DNA of 64,000 nt from an uncultured Methanobrevibacter sp. (GCF_937881195.1 NZ_CALGFC010000023.1:18158-82157); one strand, 5' to 3'; shown: positions 27,135-36,974, counted from the first letter of the stretch. Notes: a model not told the origin generated them from the letters alone. A program made the numbers and translations.

Positions 27135-27165
27135 GTTTTTCTCCACATTTAATTCTTTTTAATAT
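27127..27165 (+). terminator. Hairpin and T-rich tract after the GyrI-like gene
   Basis: AAATGTG (27127-27133) pairs with CACATTT (27144-27150) around a T-rich loop. It starts inside the last codons of the GyrI-like gene and is followed by TTCTTTTT and TTTTTT runs. This is a plausible terminator between convergent genes. Confidence 0.55.
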
Positions 27166-27226
27166 ATTTTTTATAATTATCAATAACATAGAATAAATTA
27201 TTTAAAAAAAATAGAAAAATTTATTA

Positions 27227-27400
27227 TTAAATATCAATTTTTAGTACATACTCATTGCCTATGAGTTCATATACCCTACCACATCTAGGACAAACCCATT
27301 CAATAGTATTTAGACAATCACGATATAAGCATTTACATTTTACTTTCGTGCAGGCTTTTTCTGTATTTCTTGAAGATTTACTTACCAACTTTATCACCAT
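27227..27400 (-). CDS. Small cysteine-rich zinc-ribbon-like protein
   Basis: This is a 57-codon gene below common length cut-offs. It reads from ATG 27400 (followed by GTG) to TAA 27229-27227. Six cysteines are arranged C17-x4-C22-x-C24-x4-C29-x7-C37-x2-C40, the last pair as WVCPRCGRVYEL, a typical zinc-knuckle sequence. The N-terminus is Lys/Ser-rich. It begins 3 bases after the TspO stop and runs in the same direction, so the two are probably co-transcribed. No strong Shine-Dalgarno sequence is visible, as expected for coupled translation. Function is unknown; a metal-binding or nucleic-acid-binding role is inferred only from the cysteines. Confidence 0.65.
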   Translation of the reverse strand: MVIKLVSKSSRNTEKACTKVKCKCLYRDCLNTIEWVCPRCGRVYELIGNEYVLKIDI

Positions 27401-27403
27401 TTA

Positions 27404-27895
27404 TTAATATAAATTTAAAAGATAAACTGAGTAGTTCAAATACATAGCTATGGTAACCCATATGATATAAGGAATCAGAACTATCCCTGCTAACTTAGAA
27501 ACCTTATAAAAAGTAATTATGTTCAGAAGTATAAATATCCATAGAATTATTATAATTCCTAATCCTCCAACTATAGAATGAAATCCGAAGAAAATTATGG
27601 ACCATATTAAATTTAAACTGAGCTGTATGGAAAATATGATTAAAGCAGTTTTTACATTTTTATTTTGAATACCTTCTCTCCAGACTAAAAATAGTCCAAT
27701 ACTCATTAATATATAAAGAATATTCCAGACTATTGGAAAAACCCAACCTGCAGGAGTCCAAGCTGGCTTTGCAATAGAAGCATACCAAGTAGATATTTCC
27801 GGAGATGTAAACAAAGAACCAATAATAGCAATTATATAAACTATTAAGAAAGAAATTACCAATTTTATAATATCTTCTTTTTTAAAGCTTTCCAT
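27404..27895 (-). CDS. tspO: TspO/MBR family membrane protein
   Basis: TspO proteins are five-helix membrane proteins that bind porphyrins and other hydrophobic ligands. They are linked to tetrapyrrole and stress signalling. The 163 residues carry the hallmark TWYASIAKPAWTPAGWVFPIVW and then LYILMSIGLFLVWREG, with five hydrophobic segments overall. AGGAGG lies upstream of the ATG (TCCTCC at 27902-27907 on the + strand). It is close to the tetrapyrrole genes at 29-31 kb, although the DUF4013 gene intervenes. Confidence 0.88.
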   Translation of the reverse strand: MESFKKEDIIKLVISFLIVYIIAIIGSLFTSPEISTWYASIAKPAWTPAGWVFPIVWNILYILMSIGLFLVWREGIQNKNVKTALIIFSIQLSLNLIWSIIFFGFHSIVGGLGIIIILWIFILLNIITFYKVSKLAGIVLIPYIIWVTIAMYLNYSVYLLNLY

Positions 27896-28209
27896 AATAT
27901 AATCCTCCTAAGTTATAAATACTTAATTTTAATTTCAATATTGAATAAAACTTTAAAAATTCTAATTATTAATTATAAATATTATGTGTATAAAAATATA
28001 TAAATATTATTTAAATATTACAAAAATAATCAATATTATTAATATGATTATTAACCTAATATTTTATAAAAATAGATACTAAAAATAATTACAAAAAATA
28101 AAATAATGATTAAAAAAATTAACAAACACTATTAAAAAACTTAATTTATGATAAAATTATGCTATTTTACATAGCAAATATAAATATAAATATAATCCAT
28201 ATAATAAAT

Positions 28210-28929
28210 ATGGAAAATATGAATGTTAAAGAGATGCTTATTGATTCTGTAAAATATGCACTAAAAGGAAAAAAAGATTTTATTTTTTTGGGGCTTCTTC
28301 TTTGGTCAATAAGTATTAGTACTTATATTACTGAAGAATATTTAATAATAGGGATTTTTTTATTTATTCCTCTATCAATTTTTTTACTTATAGAAGGAGG
28401 ATATCTTGCCACTATAATTGAAGATAGTATATTTGGTTCAGATGTCCATCCTCAATTTAAAAATATTAAAATATTAATTTGGAGAGGAATAAAAGAGGTT
28501 ATAATATTTGTTGTTTATTTGTTTATACCATTAGTAGTATTGATAATATCATTAATTGATACTATTATATTTTCAGACGACATTTCTAATTTTATTATAT
28601 TTATATTGTTCATTTTATCATTATTTGGTTCATTGTTTGTTGTTCAGGCAGCAATTATTCATTATGAATACAATCATTCCAATTTACGTGCAATATTTGA
28701 GATTAGAACTATATTAAAAAAATTAAAAAACATGGGAACTGGTAAATTTATTAGCTCTTTTTCATTTGTAATATTATTTACATTAATTTTACAACCGACT
28801 TTATCAGATATTTCTGAACATATTCACCCTTTATTATCCCTAATACTAGCATTTACAATATTACCATTTTTAGCAGTATTTTCGGCTAGATTCATGGGAT
28901 TAATAGGCAGATATCATTTTAAAGAGTAA
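28210..28929 (+). CDS. DUF4013-type polytopic membrane protein
   Basis: This protein has about six hydrophobic segments. It opens with NVKEMLIDSVKYALKGKKDF and then FLGLLLWSISISTYI. The family pattern of a GGYL motif followed by a loop with P-x-F-x-N (IEGGYLATIIEDSIFGSDVH and then PQFKNIKILIWRG) matches DUF4013, an uncharacterised family common in methanogens. The frame is open to ATG 28159, but those extra 17 residues are Ile/Asn-only. I prefer ATG 28210 (MENMNVKEM). Neither has a good Shine-Dalgarno sequence. The length from 28210 is 239 residues. Confidence 0.65.
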   Translation: MENMNVKEMLIDSVKYALKGKKDFIFLGLLLWSISISTYITEEYLIIGIFLFIPLSIFLLIEGGYLATIIEDSIFGSDVHPQFKNIKILIWRGIKEVIIFVVYLFIPLVVLIISLIDTIIFSDDISNFIIFILFILSLFGSLFVVQAAIIHYEYNHSNLRAIFEIRTILKKLKNMGTGKFISSFSFVILFTLILQPTLSDISEHIHPLLSLILAFTILPFLAVFSARFMGLIGRYHFKE

Positions 28930-29190
28930 TAATCAGATCATTTAATTTTAAAATTATAAAATAAGAATATATAGAATAAAAATAGATAGAATAGAAATAG
29001 ATAGAATGAAAATAAGTTAAAAATAAAATATAATTAGGAAAAATAAATTAATAAAAATCAATAAAAAGATAATAATAATAATAATAATATAAATATTTTA
29101 TATAATAATACATCATATTCAAAAAGATTTTAAATTTAAAAAAGGAATATTACTAACTATAGTTATAATTAAAAGATCATTAATGAATTA

Positions 29191-30390
29191 TTATTTAAAT
29201 ATGGATTCTAATGTCTTTATAACATCATGATCTTCTTCTTCAGCAACTTTTTTGATATTTAAAGACATATCATGAAATATTTTATTCACAATAGATTTGG
29301 ACATATTATCAATTATTTTAGCACTACCTTCAACATTTGAAAGTTTTGAAGTAGCTTTTAATGCTTCTTTTGTTCGAATATTCTCCATTGATAACCTTAT
29401 ATCCGCTAAAAGATCTTCAACTTCCATTAATTTAAAAGAATTTTTAAGTAAATTAAACTCAGATTCTATGATTCTTTCTGCTTCTTTAGCTTCATTTTCC
29501 CTTAGCTTTTTATTTTCATCAGCTATTCCCCTTAAATCATCAATATTAAAAAGTTTAACACCTAGATCTAATACATCTTCATCAATATCTCGTGGATTAG
29601 CTATATCAATCATTATAATTGAAGAAGCTTTTTTAGAATCTATAAAATCTTCAATTTTTTCTTTATTTAGTATAGTGTGAGGAGCCCCAGTAGCACTTAT
29701 AATAACATCAGCTGTAGGCAAACATTGACTTAATTCATCTAAAAGAATAGCTTTTCCATTAAGTTCATCAGCTAATCTAACTGCACGATAGTAAGTTCTA
29801 TTTGCAACAAATATAGCTTTTAAATCCTTTTCAGCGAGAGCTTTTGCAACTAATTTTCCCATTTTCCCAGCACCAATTACCAAAACATGCTTGCCTTTTA
29901 AATCACCAATATTCTCTTCTGCCAAATCCACAGCTGCAGATCCAATAGAAACAGAACCTCTATTTATATATGTTTTTTGCCTTACAACTTGTCCTACATG
30001 AATAGCTTTTGTAAATAAAGTGTTTAATATCTTACCACAGTGATTTTCATCAATACTTCTTTTTTTAGCACTTTTAATTTGACCCAATATTTGATCTTCC
30101 CCAATTATCATTGATTCAAGCCCAGAAGTCATTCTAAAAAGATGAATTATAGCCATATCATCATAATGAATAATTATATTCTCATTTTCAGTTTTAAAAC
30201 AATCATTTTCATAGCTAACAATATCAGTATTTATATAATATTCAACCCTATTACAAGTATTTATCTCAACATATTCTTTAATATCTAAATCTTTTTTAAT
30301 CTTGTTGAATATGATTTCTAAATCTTTTGCTGTTGTTTCTATTGTTTCAATATTAGCAACTTTATGGTCAACTCTCAAATTGATTATCAA
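29191..30390 (-). CDS. hemA: Glutamyl-tRNA reductase
   Basis: HemA reduces glutamyl-tRNA to glutamate-1-semialdehyde, the first step to all tetrapyrroles, including F430, corrinoids and siroheme. The catalytic Cys46 is in EINTCNRVEYY. GLESMIIGEDQILGQIK, the Rossmann motif VLVIGAGKMGKLVAKAL and the C-terminal dimerisation helix region are present. The 399 residues start at TTG 30390: GGAGG (30398-30402) lies 7 bases upstream, inside the last two Gly codons of the preceding gene, whose stop is 3 bases away. Translational coupling is therefore likely. Confidence 0.95.
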   Translation of the reverse strand: MIINLRVDHKVANIETIETTAKDLEIIFNKIKKDLDIKEYVEINTCNRVEYYINTDIVSYENDCFKTENENIIIHYDDMAIIHLFRMTSGLESMIIGEDQILGQIKSAKKRSIDENHCGKILNTLFTKAIHVGQVVRQKTYINRGSVSIGSAAVDLAEENIGDLKGKHVLVIGAGKMGKLVAKALAEKDLKAIFVANRTYYRAVRLADELNGKAILLDELSQCLPTADVIISATGAPHTILNKEKIEDFIDSKKASSIIMIDIANPRDIDEDVLDLGVKLFNIDDLRGIADENKKLRENEAKEAERIIESEFNLLKNSFKLMEVEDLLADIRLSMENIRTKEALKATSKLSNVEGSAKIIDNMSKSIVNKIFHDMSLNIKKVAEEEDHDVIKTLESIFK

Positions 30391-30393
30391 TAG

Positions 30394-31026
30394 TTATCCT
30401 CCTTCATTGTTTATAATTTTTTCAGCACATATTTTAGCTTCTTTTAAATCATTTTCTTTTAATAAATGAGAAATATTATCATCTTGAAGAATTTTATATA
30501 AATATTCTTTTCTAGTTTTTTGATTATCAAATTTTTCTTTCAAAATCTTTCTTGAAAAATCTTGTAACTTAATTTGAAGTATATCCTCTTCAGAAATTAT
30601 ATTTTGAATCTTTTTTCGAAGTTCTCGAGCCATTAATGGACTTTTACCATTAGTGAAAATTGATATCTGAATATCTTCAATATAAAAACTAGTTGGAACA
30701 ATAAGATTCCCTTTTTCAGGAAAATCTGCCCGGTTTAATAATTTATCTTTACTAATTAATGATATATAATCATTTTTAATTTTATCCCCACTAGCTACAA
30801 CAACAATATCTGCCCAACTAACTAATTTTTTATATGTTTCTTTAGAGTTATCTTTTTCCAATATTGCCCCTTTGTCCATTAATTCTTTTGAAATCCTATT
30901 TCCAGATAATATAACTTTTGAACCATTTTTAAGAAATTTATCAGCTCTGCGATGTGCAACTTCGCCAGTCCCCAATATAAATACCTTTTTTTCATTAGCA
31001 TCCAAAAAAATTGAAGTCCAAGTCAT
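30394..31026 (-). CDS. Precorrin-2 dehydrogenase / sirohydrochlorin ferrochelatase-type protein
   Basis: This enzyme oxidises precorrin-2 to sirohydrochlorin with NAD+, the branch leading to siroheme, F430 and, in anaerobes, cobalamin and heme. The N-terminal Rossmann motif VFILGTGEVAHRRADKFLKNG, DIVVVASGDKIKNDYIS and the substrate-loop stretch RADFPEKGNLIVPTSFY followed by SIFTNGKSPLMARELRKKI are typical of the Met8p/CysG N-terminal family. At 210 residues it lacks a methyltransferase domain. It is first in a two-gene unit with hemA. Confidence 0.9.
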   Translation of the reverse strand: MTWTSIFLDANEKKVFILGTGEVAHRRADKFLKNGSKVILSGNRISKELMDKGAILEKDNSKETYKKLVSWADIVVVASGDKIKNDYISLISKDKLLNRADFPEKGNLIVPTSFYIEDIQISIFTNGKSPLMARELRKKIQNIISEEDILQIKLQDFSRKILKEKFDNQKTRKEYLYKILQDDNISHLLKENDLKEAKICAEKIINNEGG

Positions 31027-31474
31027 TATATCACTTTATACAAACTTATTTATAGTTTAATTGAAAAATATTTGATTAAAAAATGTGCAAAAAGTATTTA
31101 GCTAAAATATTTTATAAAATATTCAAAAAGGGAATAATATAAATAAATATTTTATAATATATTTTATAATATATTTTAATTTTATAAATATAAGGAATTA
31201 AACTTTAAAAATATAATCCTAAATAAAAAGATATATTCCATTAATAATTATAGTTACTATATAATATAAAATATTATCATTTTAATTTATATAATAATAT
31301 TTTTAATAGAATAATAACTGATTATAAACTAATTTTTTTATATTTTAATTAAGAACATATTTTTTATTATAGAAAATTTTTAATTATATAAATTAAAAAT
31401 TTCCTATTTTCTGCTTTGATAATTTATTAAATAAAAAAAATAAATTTTTAAATATAAATAAAAAATTAAAATAT
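31027..31474. other. AT-rich spacer, no gene seen
   Basis: The spacer between the marker-9-like gene's end and the tetrapyrrole pair's promoter side contains TATAATATATTTTATAATATA near-repeats at 31147-31180. No gene or RNA is convincing. Confidence 0.55.
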
Positions 31475-31957
31475 TTATTCTGATTTTTCCAAAGCTTTCA
31501 TTCTGAGTAACTTCATAGCAGTTCTTAAATCATTATCACAATCATGAAGAACCTTAACTGCCTCTTCATCAGTAATTGAAAATGCATCAACTAATGCATT
31601 TACATTATCATTATTATTACTATTGCTACTTCCAACTAAAGTTTCAGATAATTGTTTTTTTAAAGTTAAATACTCATCTACACTCATATCAATATTTCTC
31701 AAAACCATATCTCTAAGTGGACAAGGTTTTGATGTTTTACAACACCAGACTAAAGACCCAAAACATGTCCCAGCTCCTTCCCCAAGTCTAGTTTTTTTCG
31801 CAAAGTCCTCTTTAATATCCATATATTCTTGTGGAGATAAATTTACATCATCAAGAGCGTGTAATATTGGACAAGGTTTTACTGGTGGGCAACAAAAAGC
31901 TAATGCCCTGCTATCTCCACCCCTGCATACATGTGATGGTGCGTCATCCCATACCAT
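31475..31957 (-). CDS. Methanogenesis marker 9-like cysteine-rich protein
   Basis: The N-terminus WDDAPSHVCRGGDSRALAFC then CPPVKPCPI resembles the methanogenesis-marker-9 family, found in methanogens with unknown function. Cys11, 22, 23, 29 recur as Cys65, 72, 73, 79 in a second copy (CFGSLVWCCKTSKPCPL). Each copy is followed by a helix with S-x-x-E-Y-x-x-x-K, so the protein is an internal duplication likely to bind metal or Fe-S clusters. Residues ~118-155 (NALVDAFSITDEEAVKVLHD and on) resemble a UBA-like three-helix domain. GGAGG precedes the ATG. Its neighbour upstream on the same strand is atwA. Confidence 0.72.
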   Translation of the reverse strand: MVWDDAPSHVCRGGDSRALAFCCPPVKPCPILHALDDVNLSPQEYMDIKEDFAKKTRLGEGAGTCFGSLVWCCKTSKPCPLRDMVLRNIDMSVDEYLTLKKQLSETLVGSSNSNNNDNVNALVDAFSITDEEAVKVLHDCDNDLRTAMKLLRMKALEKSE

Positions 31958-32524
31958 TAATAATCCTCCGATAAAATTTAATATTTAAAATTATTTAATA
32001 TTTAAAATTATTTAGTATATTTTAAATTAAGATTTAGTTATTTTTAAATATTAATCTCAAAACATGCCACTAATGACTTATTATATTCTTTTAAATTATA
32101 TATAAGTTATTATTTGACTTAATATTTTATTATTGTGAATAAAATTTAGTATAAACTTTTAATTAAACTATAATATTATAATTTAATAATAAATCCTAAT
32201 TATTAATTTAGTTATTAATTTAATTATTAATAAATATGATTTAAAAAAATCAATTTTTTAAAAAAAGTATATTTAGTCTAAAATAAAATTTAGTTTACAA
32301 TAAATTTCTAATTTTAAATATTATATTAATTATACATTATATTTAAATTATTCTCATTTAGTTCTAAAATTCAAAAATAAGATACATTATAATTTTTAAT
32401 TATGTATTTTTAATCATATAATTTATGATTATTATAATTATTATTAAAATAAAAAGAGTTATTAATAATATTTAGATTACATATTCTTATCCAAAAACAG
32501 CAATCTATTAATTATTAATATTAA
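31958..32524. other. AT-rich spacer, no gene seen
   Basis: The spacer between atwA and the marker-9-like gene is dominated by TTATTAATTTA-type near-repeats (about 32195-32235). It probably holds a promoter for the marker-9-like gene. No gene-like content was found. Confidence 0.55.
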
Positions 32525-34114
32525 TTAACCTAACATCTTTTCTTCTTCTTCAGGAGTTAATTCTTTTACTATGTCTTTAGGTTCCCCTATTTTAAGAATT
32601 TTTCCTCCCCTCATCAAAGCAGTCCTATCACATACATCAATCACAAAGTCCATATCGTGAGAAATAATTATAAAAGTCTGTTCTAATTCTTCTCTAGCTT
32701 TTAATATTGAATCTGTTACTTGTACTCTTGTAATAGGGTCCATTGTTCCAGTTGGTTCATCCAATATTATAATATTTGGTTCTTTGATTAATACTTGAGC
32801 TATTGCAACCCTATGACGTTCTCCACCACTTAGTTCATTAGGTTCTTTATTTAATATAACATTAGCCTTATCATCATCAAAACCTACTGCATTCAATGTG
32901 TGTATAGCTTTCATTTTAGCAAATTCTGCAGGAAGTTCTAAACTTATAGATTCTGTTAAATTTTCAAGAACTGACCTATAAGGATATAAAGAGTATTCCT
33001 GATGGAGTAAACCAATATAAGGTATAACTCTACCTCTACCTAATGGACCAGATTTAGTCATATCAATCCAGTCATCCCCTAATTTAATTTCTATTTCACC
33101 AGAACTAGGTTCAGTTAATCCAATTAGCATCCGGGATAGAGTGGTTTTTCCAGATCCACTAAGTCCTACAATACCAAATATTTCATTCTTATTAATATTA
33201 AGATCAACACCATCTACGGCTTTAATAACCCCTCTTTCAATTGAGTAATAATGTTTTTTCACATCATCAACATTAATAACAGGACCACCATATTCTACTT
33301 CATCTACTTTTTTAGGTAATGGGACAGTCTCTAAAAAATGTCCTACAACATCATTTGCAGATCCTTCTTCAATTATTTCCCCATTATCTAACCAAATAAC
33401 TTTATCGGCAAGTTTATTCATTACTTCAGGCCAATGAGAAGTAATTACCATGGTTGTACCTTTGTTTTTAACACCATTAATTAAGGTTTGGTGAAGATAT
33501 TCAGCAGTTTGTGGATCTAATGTTCCTGTTGGTTCATCCGCTAAAAATAACATAGGTTCTTTAGCCATTTGCCTTGCAAGAACAACTCTCTGTTTTTCAC
33601 CACCACTCAAATCACGAGCAACATGAGTAATTCTGTGACTCATTTGAACCATGTCAAGAAGATCTAAAGCTTTATAAAGATTATCTTCATATTCTCCCTC
33701 ATCCATTGCTCTCAAAACATTTTCAATTACTGTTTCTCTTTCATAAAGAGCAAAATTCCTTTGAAGCATTATTGAAACTCTTTTTCGAATTTCTACATAA
33801 TCTTTTCTATCGGAATGCCAAAAATCAACAGTTTTAGCTTCTAATTTACCTCCACAATTACATGTTTCGCCTACTTTTGATGGAGGTTCAACATGAGAGC
33901 ACTTATTACATATAGCTATGTTAAAAATCATTTGGCCACTATCTGGCTCATATTCTTTTGTTCCCCTCAGCATATTTATTAGAACAGATTTACCACATCC
34001 ACTCCTACCAAGAATTCCAAGAACACTTCCTTCTTCAATTTCAACATTCAAATCTTTAAGAACAATAACTCCATTGAATGTTTTTGTAATATTTTTAAGC
34101 TCTATAAAAGACAT
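32525..34114 (-). CDS. atwA: Methyl-coenzyme M reductase activation ATPase, component A2
   Basis: Component A2 is the ATP-carrier protein needed for reductive activation of the nickel cofactor F430 of methyl-CoM reductase. Two ABC ATPase units are fused: Walker A GRSGCGKS (36-43) with signature LSGGEKQRV and Walker B FLADEPTG, then VGLSGSGKTT, LSGGERHRV and IILDEPTG. The first unit is interrupted by a zinc-ribbon-like insert with Cys69, 72, 85, 87 (CNKCSHVEPPSKVGETCNCG). There are no membrane segments. The 529 residues match known A2 proteins. GGTGGAG precedes the ATG. Confidence 0.92.
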   Translation of the reverse strand: MSFIELKNITKTFNGVIVLKDLNVEIEEGSVLGILGRSGCGKSVLINMLRGTKEYEPDSGQMIFNIAICNKCSHVEPPSKVGETCNCGGKLEAKTVDFWHSDRKDYVEIRKRVSIMLQRNFALYERETVIENVLRAMDEGEYEDNLYKALDLLDMVQMSHRITHVARDLSGGEKQRVVLARQMAKEPMLFLADEPTGTLDPQTAEYLHQTLINGVKNKGTTMVITSHWPEVMNKLADKVIWLDNGEIIEEGSANDVVGHFLETVPLPKKVDEVEYGGPVINVDDVKKHYYSIERGVIKAVDGVDLNINKNEIFGIVGLSGSGKTTLSRMLIGLTEPSSGEIEIKLGDDWIDMTKSGPLGRGRVIPYIGLLHQEYSLYPYRSVLENLTESISLELPAEFAKMKAIHTLNAVGFDDDKANVILNKEPNELSGGERHRVAIAQVLIKEPNIIILDEPTGTMDPITRVQVTDSILKAREELEQTFIIISHDMDFVIDVCDRTALMRGGKILKIGEPKDIVKELTPEEEEKMLG

Positions 34115-34308
34115 ATCTCCACCTTTAAAAATTAAATTGATTGTATATTAGTAATATCTTAATCTAATATTCAAAATATATTATTATACGATTTAATAAT
34201 ATAATTATCGTTATATTTATTTTATTATCTAAATACACTCCCAATAGTATAATATTCGCACTTATAGCATTTAAAATTAATGTTTATTGATAATTTTTTA
34301 ATATAATT

Positions 34309-35049
34309 TCATATTTTAGAAATATCAAAATTTAATTTTCCATCAATTAAAGCTCTTGCAATAGATATTCCTGAAGCACCAGCATCAATCATCCTTTTTC
34401 CACTTTCAATATCAATTATTGAATTATTACCAATTATAAAAATATCTGTTTCATTAGATATTTCCTTTATTAAGTTAAAATCAGCATTAGGGACCCCTGG
34501 TTTCATAGCATCGATATGAATATAATCTGCACCCGAATTTTCTATTTCCTTAGCTACAATTAAGTTATCTACATTTTTAACATTAGCCCTAACCTTTACA
34601 GAAACTTTTTGATTAGATTTTACTTTTTTAACAACTTCACTGACAAAATCATTCAAATTATTTAGATCATTAAGCATATTTTGACCACAACCAATGTCTA
34701 AAAATTCTTTTTGTCTGCAATGTGCATTTATTTCAATAATATCTAAATTATTTATCTTACTAATTGCTATAATTGAATCGGGAGAAGTAGCCCGTAAATT
34801 TACAGAAATTTTAATTTCTGGATGCCTGTTTTTTATTATATTTATTTCATTTTCAATATACGAATACAATTCCTCCAATGGAATTATAAATTCACTTCTA
34901 CCCCTTTTTAAAATTTTTTCCCCAGCAATTACTGTTTTATAATCAGTATTATACCCTCCAAGAGTAAAAACATCAAATCCATAGGGTATGACTTTTAATG
35001 CAAAGTTACTATCAGTTATTCCTGCCATGGGAGCAATTACTTTAATCAT
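34309..35049 (-). CDS. Dihydrouridine-synthase-like TIM-barrel flavoprotein
   Basis: The barrel begins VIAPMAGITDSNFALKVIPY, the FMN-binding start of Dus enzymes, followed by ISVNLRATSPD, IIEINAHCRQKEFLDIGCGQ, VSVKVRAN, DYIHIDAMKPG and GNNSIIDIESGKRMIDAGAS. True Dus proteins have N-x-G-C-P-x-x; here the place is taken by NAHCRQ, so this is the archaeal Dus-like subfamily (MJ0144 type) and tRNA reduction is not certain. GGAG sits 6 bases before the ATG at 35049. The frame is open to 35121 but those residues are not conserved-looking. Length 246. Confidence 0.8.
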   Translation of the reverse strand: MIKVIAPMAGITDSNFALKVIPYGFDVFTLGGYNTDYKTVIAGEKILKRGRSEFIIPLEELYSYIENEINIIKNRHPEIKISVNLRATSPDSIIAISKINNLDIIEINAHCRQKEFLDIGCGQNMLNDLNNLNDFVSEVVKKVKSNQKVSVKVRANVKNVDNLIVAKEIENSGADYIHIDAMKPGVPNADFNLIKEISNETDIFIIGNNSIIDIESGKRMIDAGASGISIARALIDGKLNFDISKI

Positions 35050-35797
35050 ATTCTCTCCAGTAAATATAAAAATTACAAATGAATATCTAATAATGGCAAT
35101 TTTCAATAAAAATTTCCACATAATAAAAATTTAGTTATTATTTTTAAGTTTAGGGCATAAAAGTTAATAAAATAACAAAGGTTAATATAAATTAGATATT
35201 TCATTTTATAATAATATCAATTTAAATATTTAATCTTTACCCCAAATTCTACAATAATATTATCATCCTAATAATATTTTAATATTACTTAAAAATTTTT
35301 AATTTTTTTAAAATGATTATATAATATTTATTTTTATTAATTTAAATATTTTATTTAATCATTTTTATTATAATTTAAGACCATATATAGATAGAATAAT
35401 ACAATTAAAACAATAAAAATAATTATCTAGGCAATATAAAATTTAAATTTAATATAAAATAAAATTAAAAAATAAATAAAATTAATAATATAAATAAAAT
35501 AAATAGAATTAAAAAATAAATGAAATTAATAATATAAATAAAATAAATAGAATTAAAAATAAAAAATTATACAAAATATAAATTAAAAGTAGATTAATAA
35601 ATACTTAATTTTATAAAAACTTATTAAATAATTAAATAACTTATTTTAAAAATATTTTTTAGTTATTTTATTGTATAGTATCTTCAATTCATATCTATTA
35701 AAAATAAAAGAGAATTGTTAAGTATTTAGGTTTTTAAAGATTAATTAATATTTATCTATAAATATTATACATTAGATCATTATTTAAATAATTGAGA
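35050..35797. other. AT-rich spacer with a long imperfect repeat
   Basis: From about 35455 to 35570 a roughly 60-base block (ATAAATAAAATAAATAGAATT followed by AAAAAATAAA) occurs twice. The rest is simple A/T. No gene or RNA was seen. Confidence 0.55.
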
Positions 35798-36559
35798 TCA
35801 ATTTATTTTTTCTAAAACATAAACTAATTCTTCATTATTTCCTTCCCTTATTTCTTCTAAACCTAAATCCGCCATATAAGCAGCATCTTCAGCATTGTCA
35901 CTCCTTCCAACACCTGCTTTTAGAGGAATATCAATTTCTTCATCAATTTCCTCGATAATTTCCATTAATTCATCAATACTTAGCTCATTACAAGGAGACA
36001 TGAAATTATCCCCACCAATGAAGAAAAGTAAAGATCCTTTTTCAATTAATTTTGTCATGAGATAATGTTGAGCTTTATTTACAAGAAAATTAGTGTCAAA
36101 AGCAGGAATTATATCGGTTAAAGAGTCAGTAATCCCATTAATATCTATATGCGCCATTTGAACAAAGCTATCTTCAGGTTTCACAAGAGAATCAATAGCT
36201 AAAATTTCCTTTCTATCTTCAGATTGAGCCCCTCCCTTCTTTTGAAGAACTTCAGTAGCTATTTTTTGTGCTTCATAAGGTGTTTTTGCAGTTCCAACTC
36301 CCATACTAATGGTTATAGGATATCTATTTCTTATAGAACGTTGAATCCTCATATGATCTTCTTCATTAAGACCATTTGTGACTGCTAACATATTATCAAA
36401 CCTAGTATAAAATACTAAACCTTTTTTCATTGCGATTTGTCTTTGTACATCTGCAAAAAGTTCTGCCTGTAAAATTTGGAGGTCTGATTCATTCCTAGGG
36501 TTTGGAGTGACAGTCCATGGCCCATAATTATCAATCTGAATTAATGTCATTTGTATCAT
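35798..36559 (-). CDS. gch3: GTP cyclohydrolase III
   Basis: GTP cyclohydrolase III (IIa/ArfA) makes the formylated pyrimidine FAPy from GTP, the archaeal entry to riboflavin and F420 deazaflavin synthesis. The N-terminus MTLIQIDNYGPWTVTPNPRN and the two repeated GGDEF-like halves are typical: FYTRFDNMLAVTNGL with SMGVGTAKTPYEAQ, and LFFIGGDNFMSP with KAGVGRSDNAEDAA. Length 253. GGTGAG lies 7 bases before the first ATG (36559). An internal ATG three codons later is also possible. Confidence 0.93.
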   Translation of the reverse strand: MIQMTLIQIDNYGPWTVTPNPRNESDLQILQAELFADVQRQIAMKKGLVFYTRFDNMLAVTNGLNEEDHMRIQRSIRNRYPITISMGVGTAKTPYEAQKIATEVLQKKGGAQSEDRKEILAIDSLVKPEDSFVQMAHIDINGITDSLTDIIPAFDTNFLVNKAQHYLMTKLIEKGSLLFFIGGDNFMSPCNELSIDELMEIIEEIDEEIDIPLKAGVGRSDNAEDAAYMADLGLEEIREGNNEELVYVLEKIN

Positions 36560-36974
36560 ATTAATCTCACCTTAATACTTAAAATAAATATTACATATAG
36601 CCTTTTATTGTTAGTACTTAAATATATTGTTATATAATTTTATATAATTTTAAAATTTTTCAAGAAGAATAAAATTTTTTAAAGAGTATAAATATAAGAT
36701 TTATATTAAATTTATTGTATTTTAAATCCTAGTTATTAATTAAATTTTAAATAGTTACCTCTTAATTATCTATTAAACTTATTTTTATCTTCCATTTATT
36801 CATTGAATAAATTAATATATTTTTAAATTAATTCTATAATAAATTAATCTTATAATAACTTAAATGTATAATAAGTTAATTTTATAATAACTTAAATGTA
36901 TAATAAGTTAATTTTATAATAAATTAATTAACTATAGAAGATTTAATAGAATAAAAAAGATTAAACTAAAATAT
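36560..36974. other. AT-rich spacer with tandem repeat
   Basis: A 32-base unit (ATAATAAGTTAATTTTATAA followed by TAACTTAAATGT) is repeated about 2.5 times between 36838 and 36928. The rest is simple sequence. No gene was seen. Confidence 0.6.
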
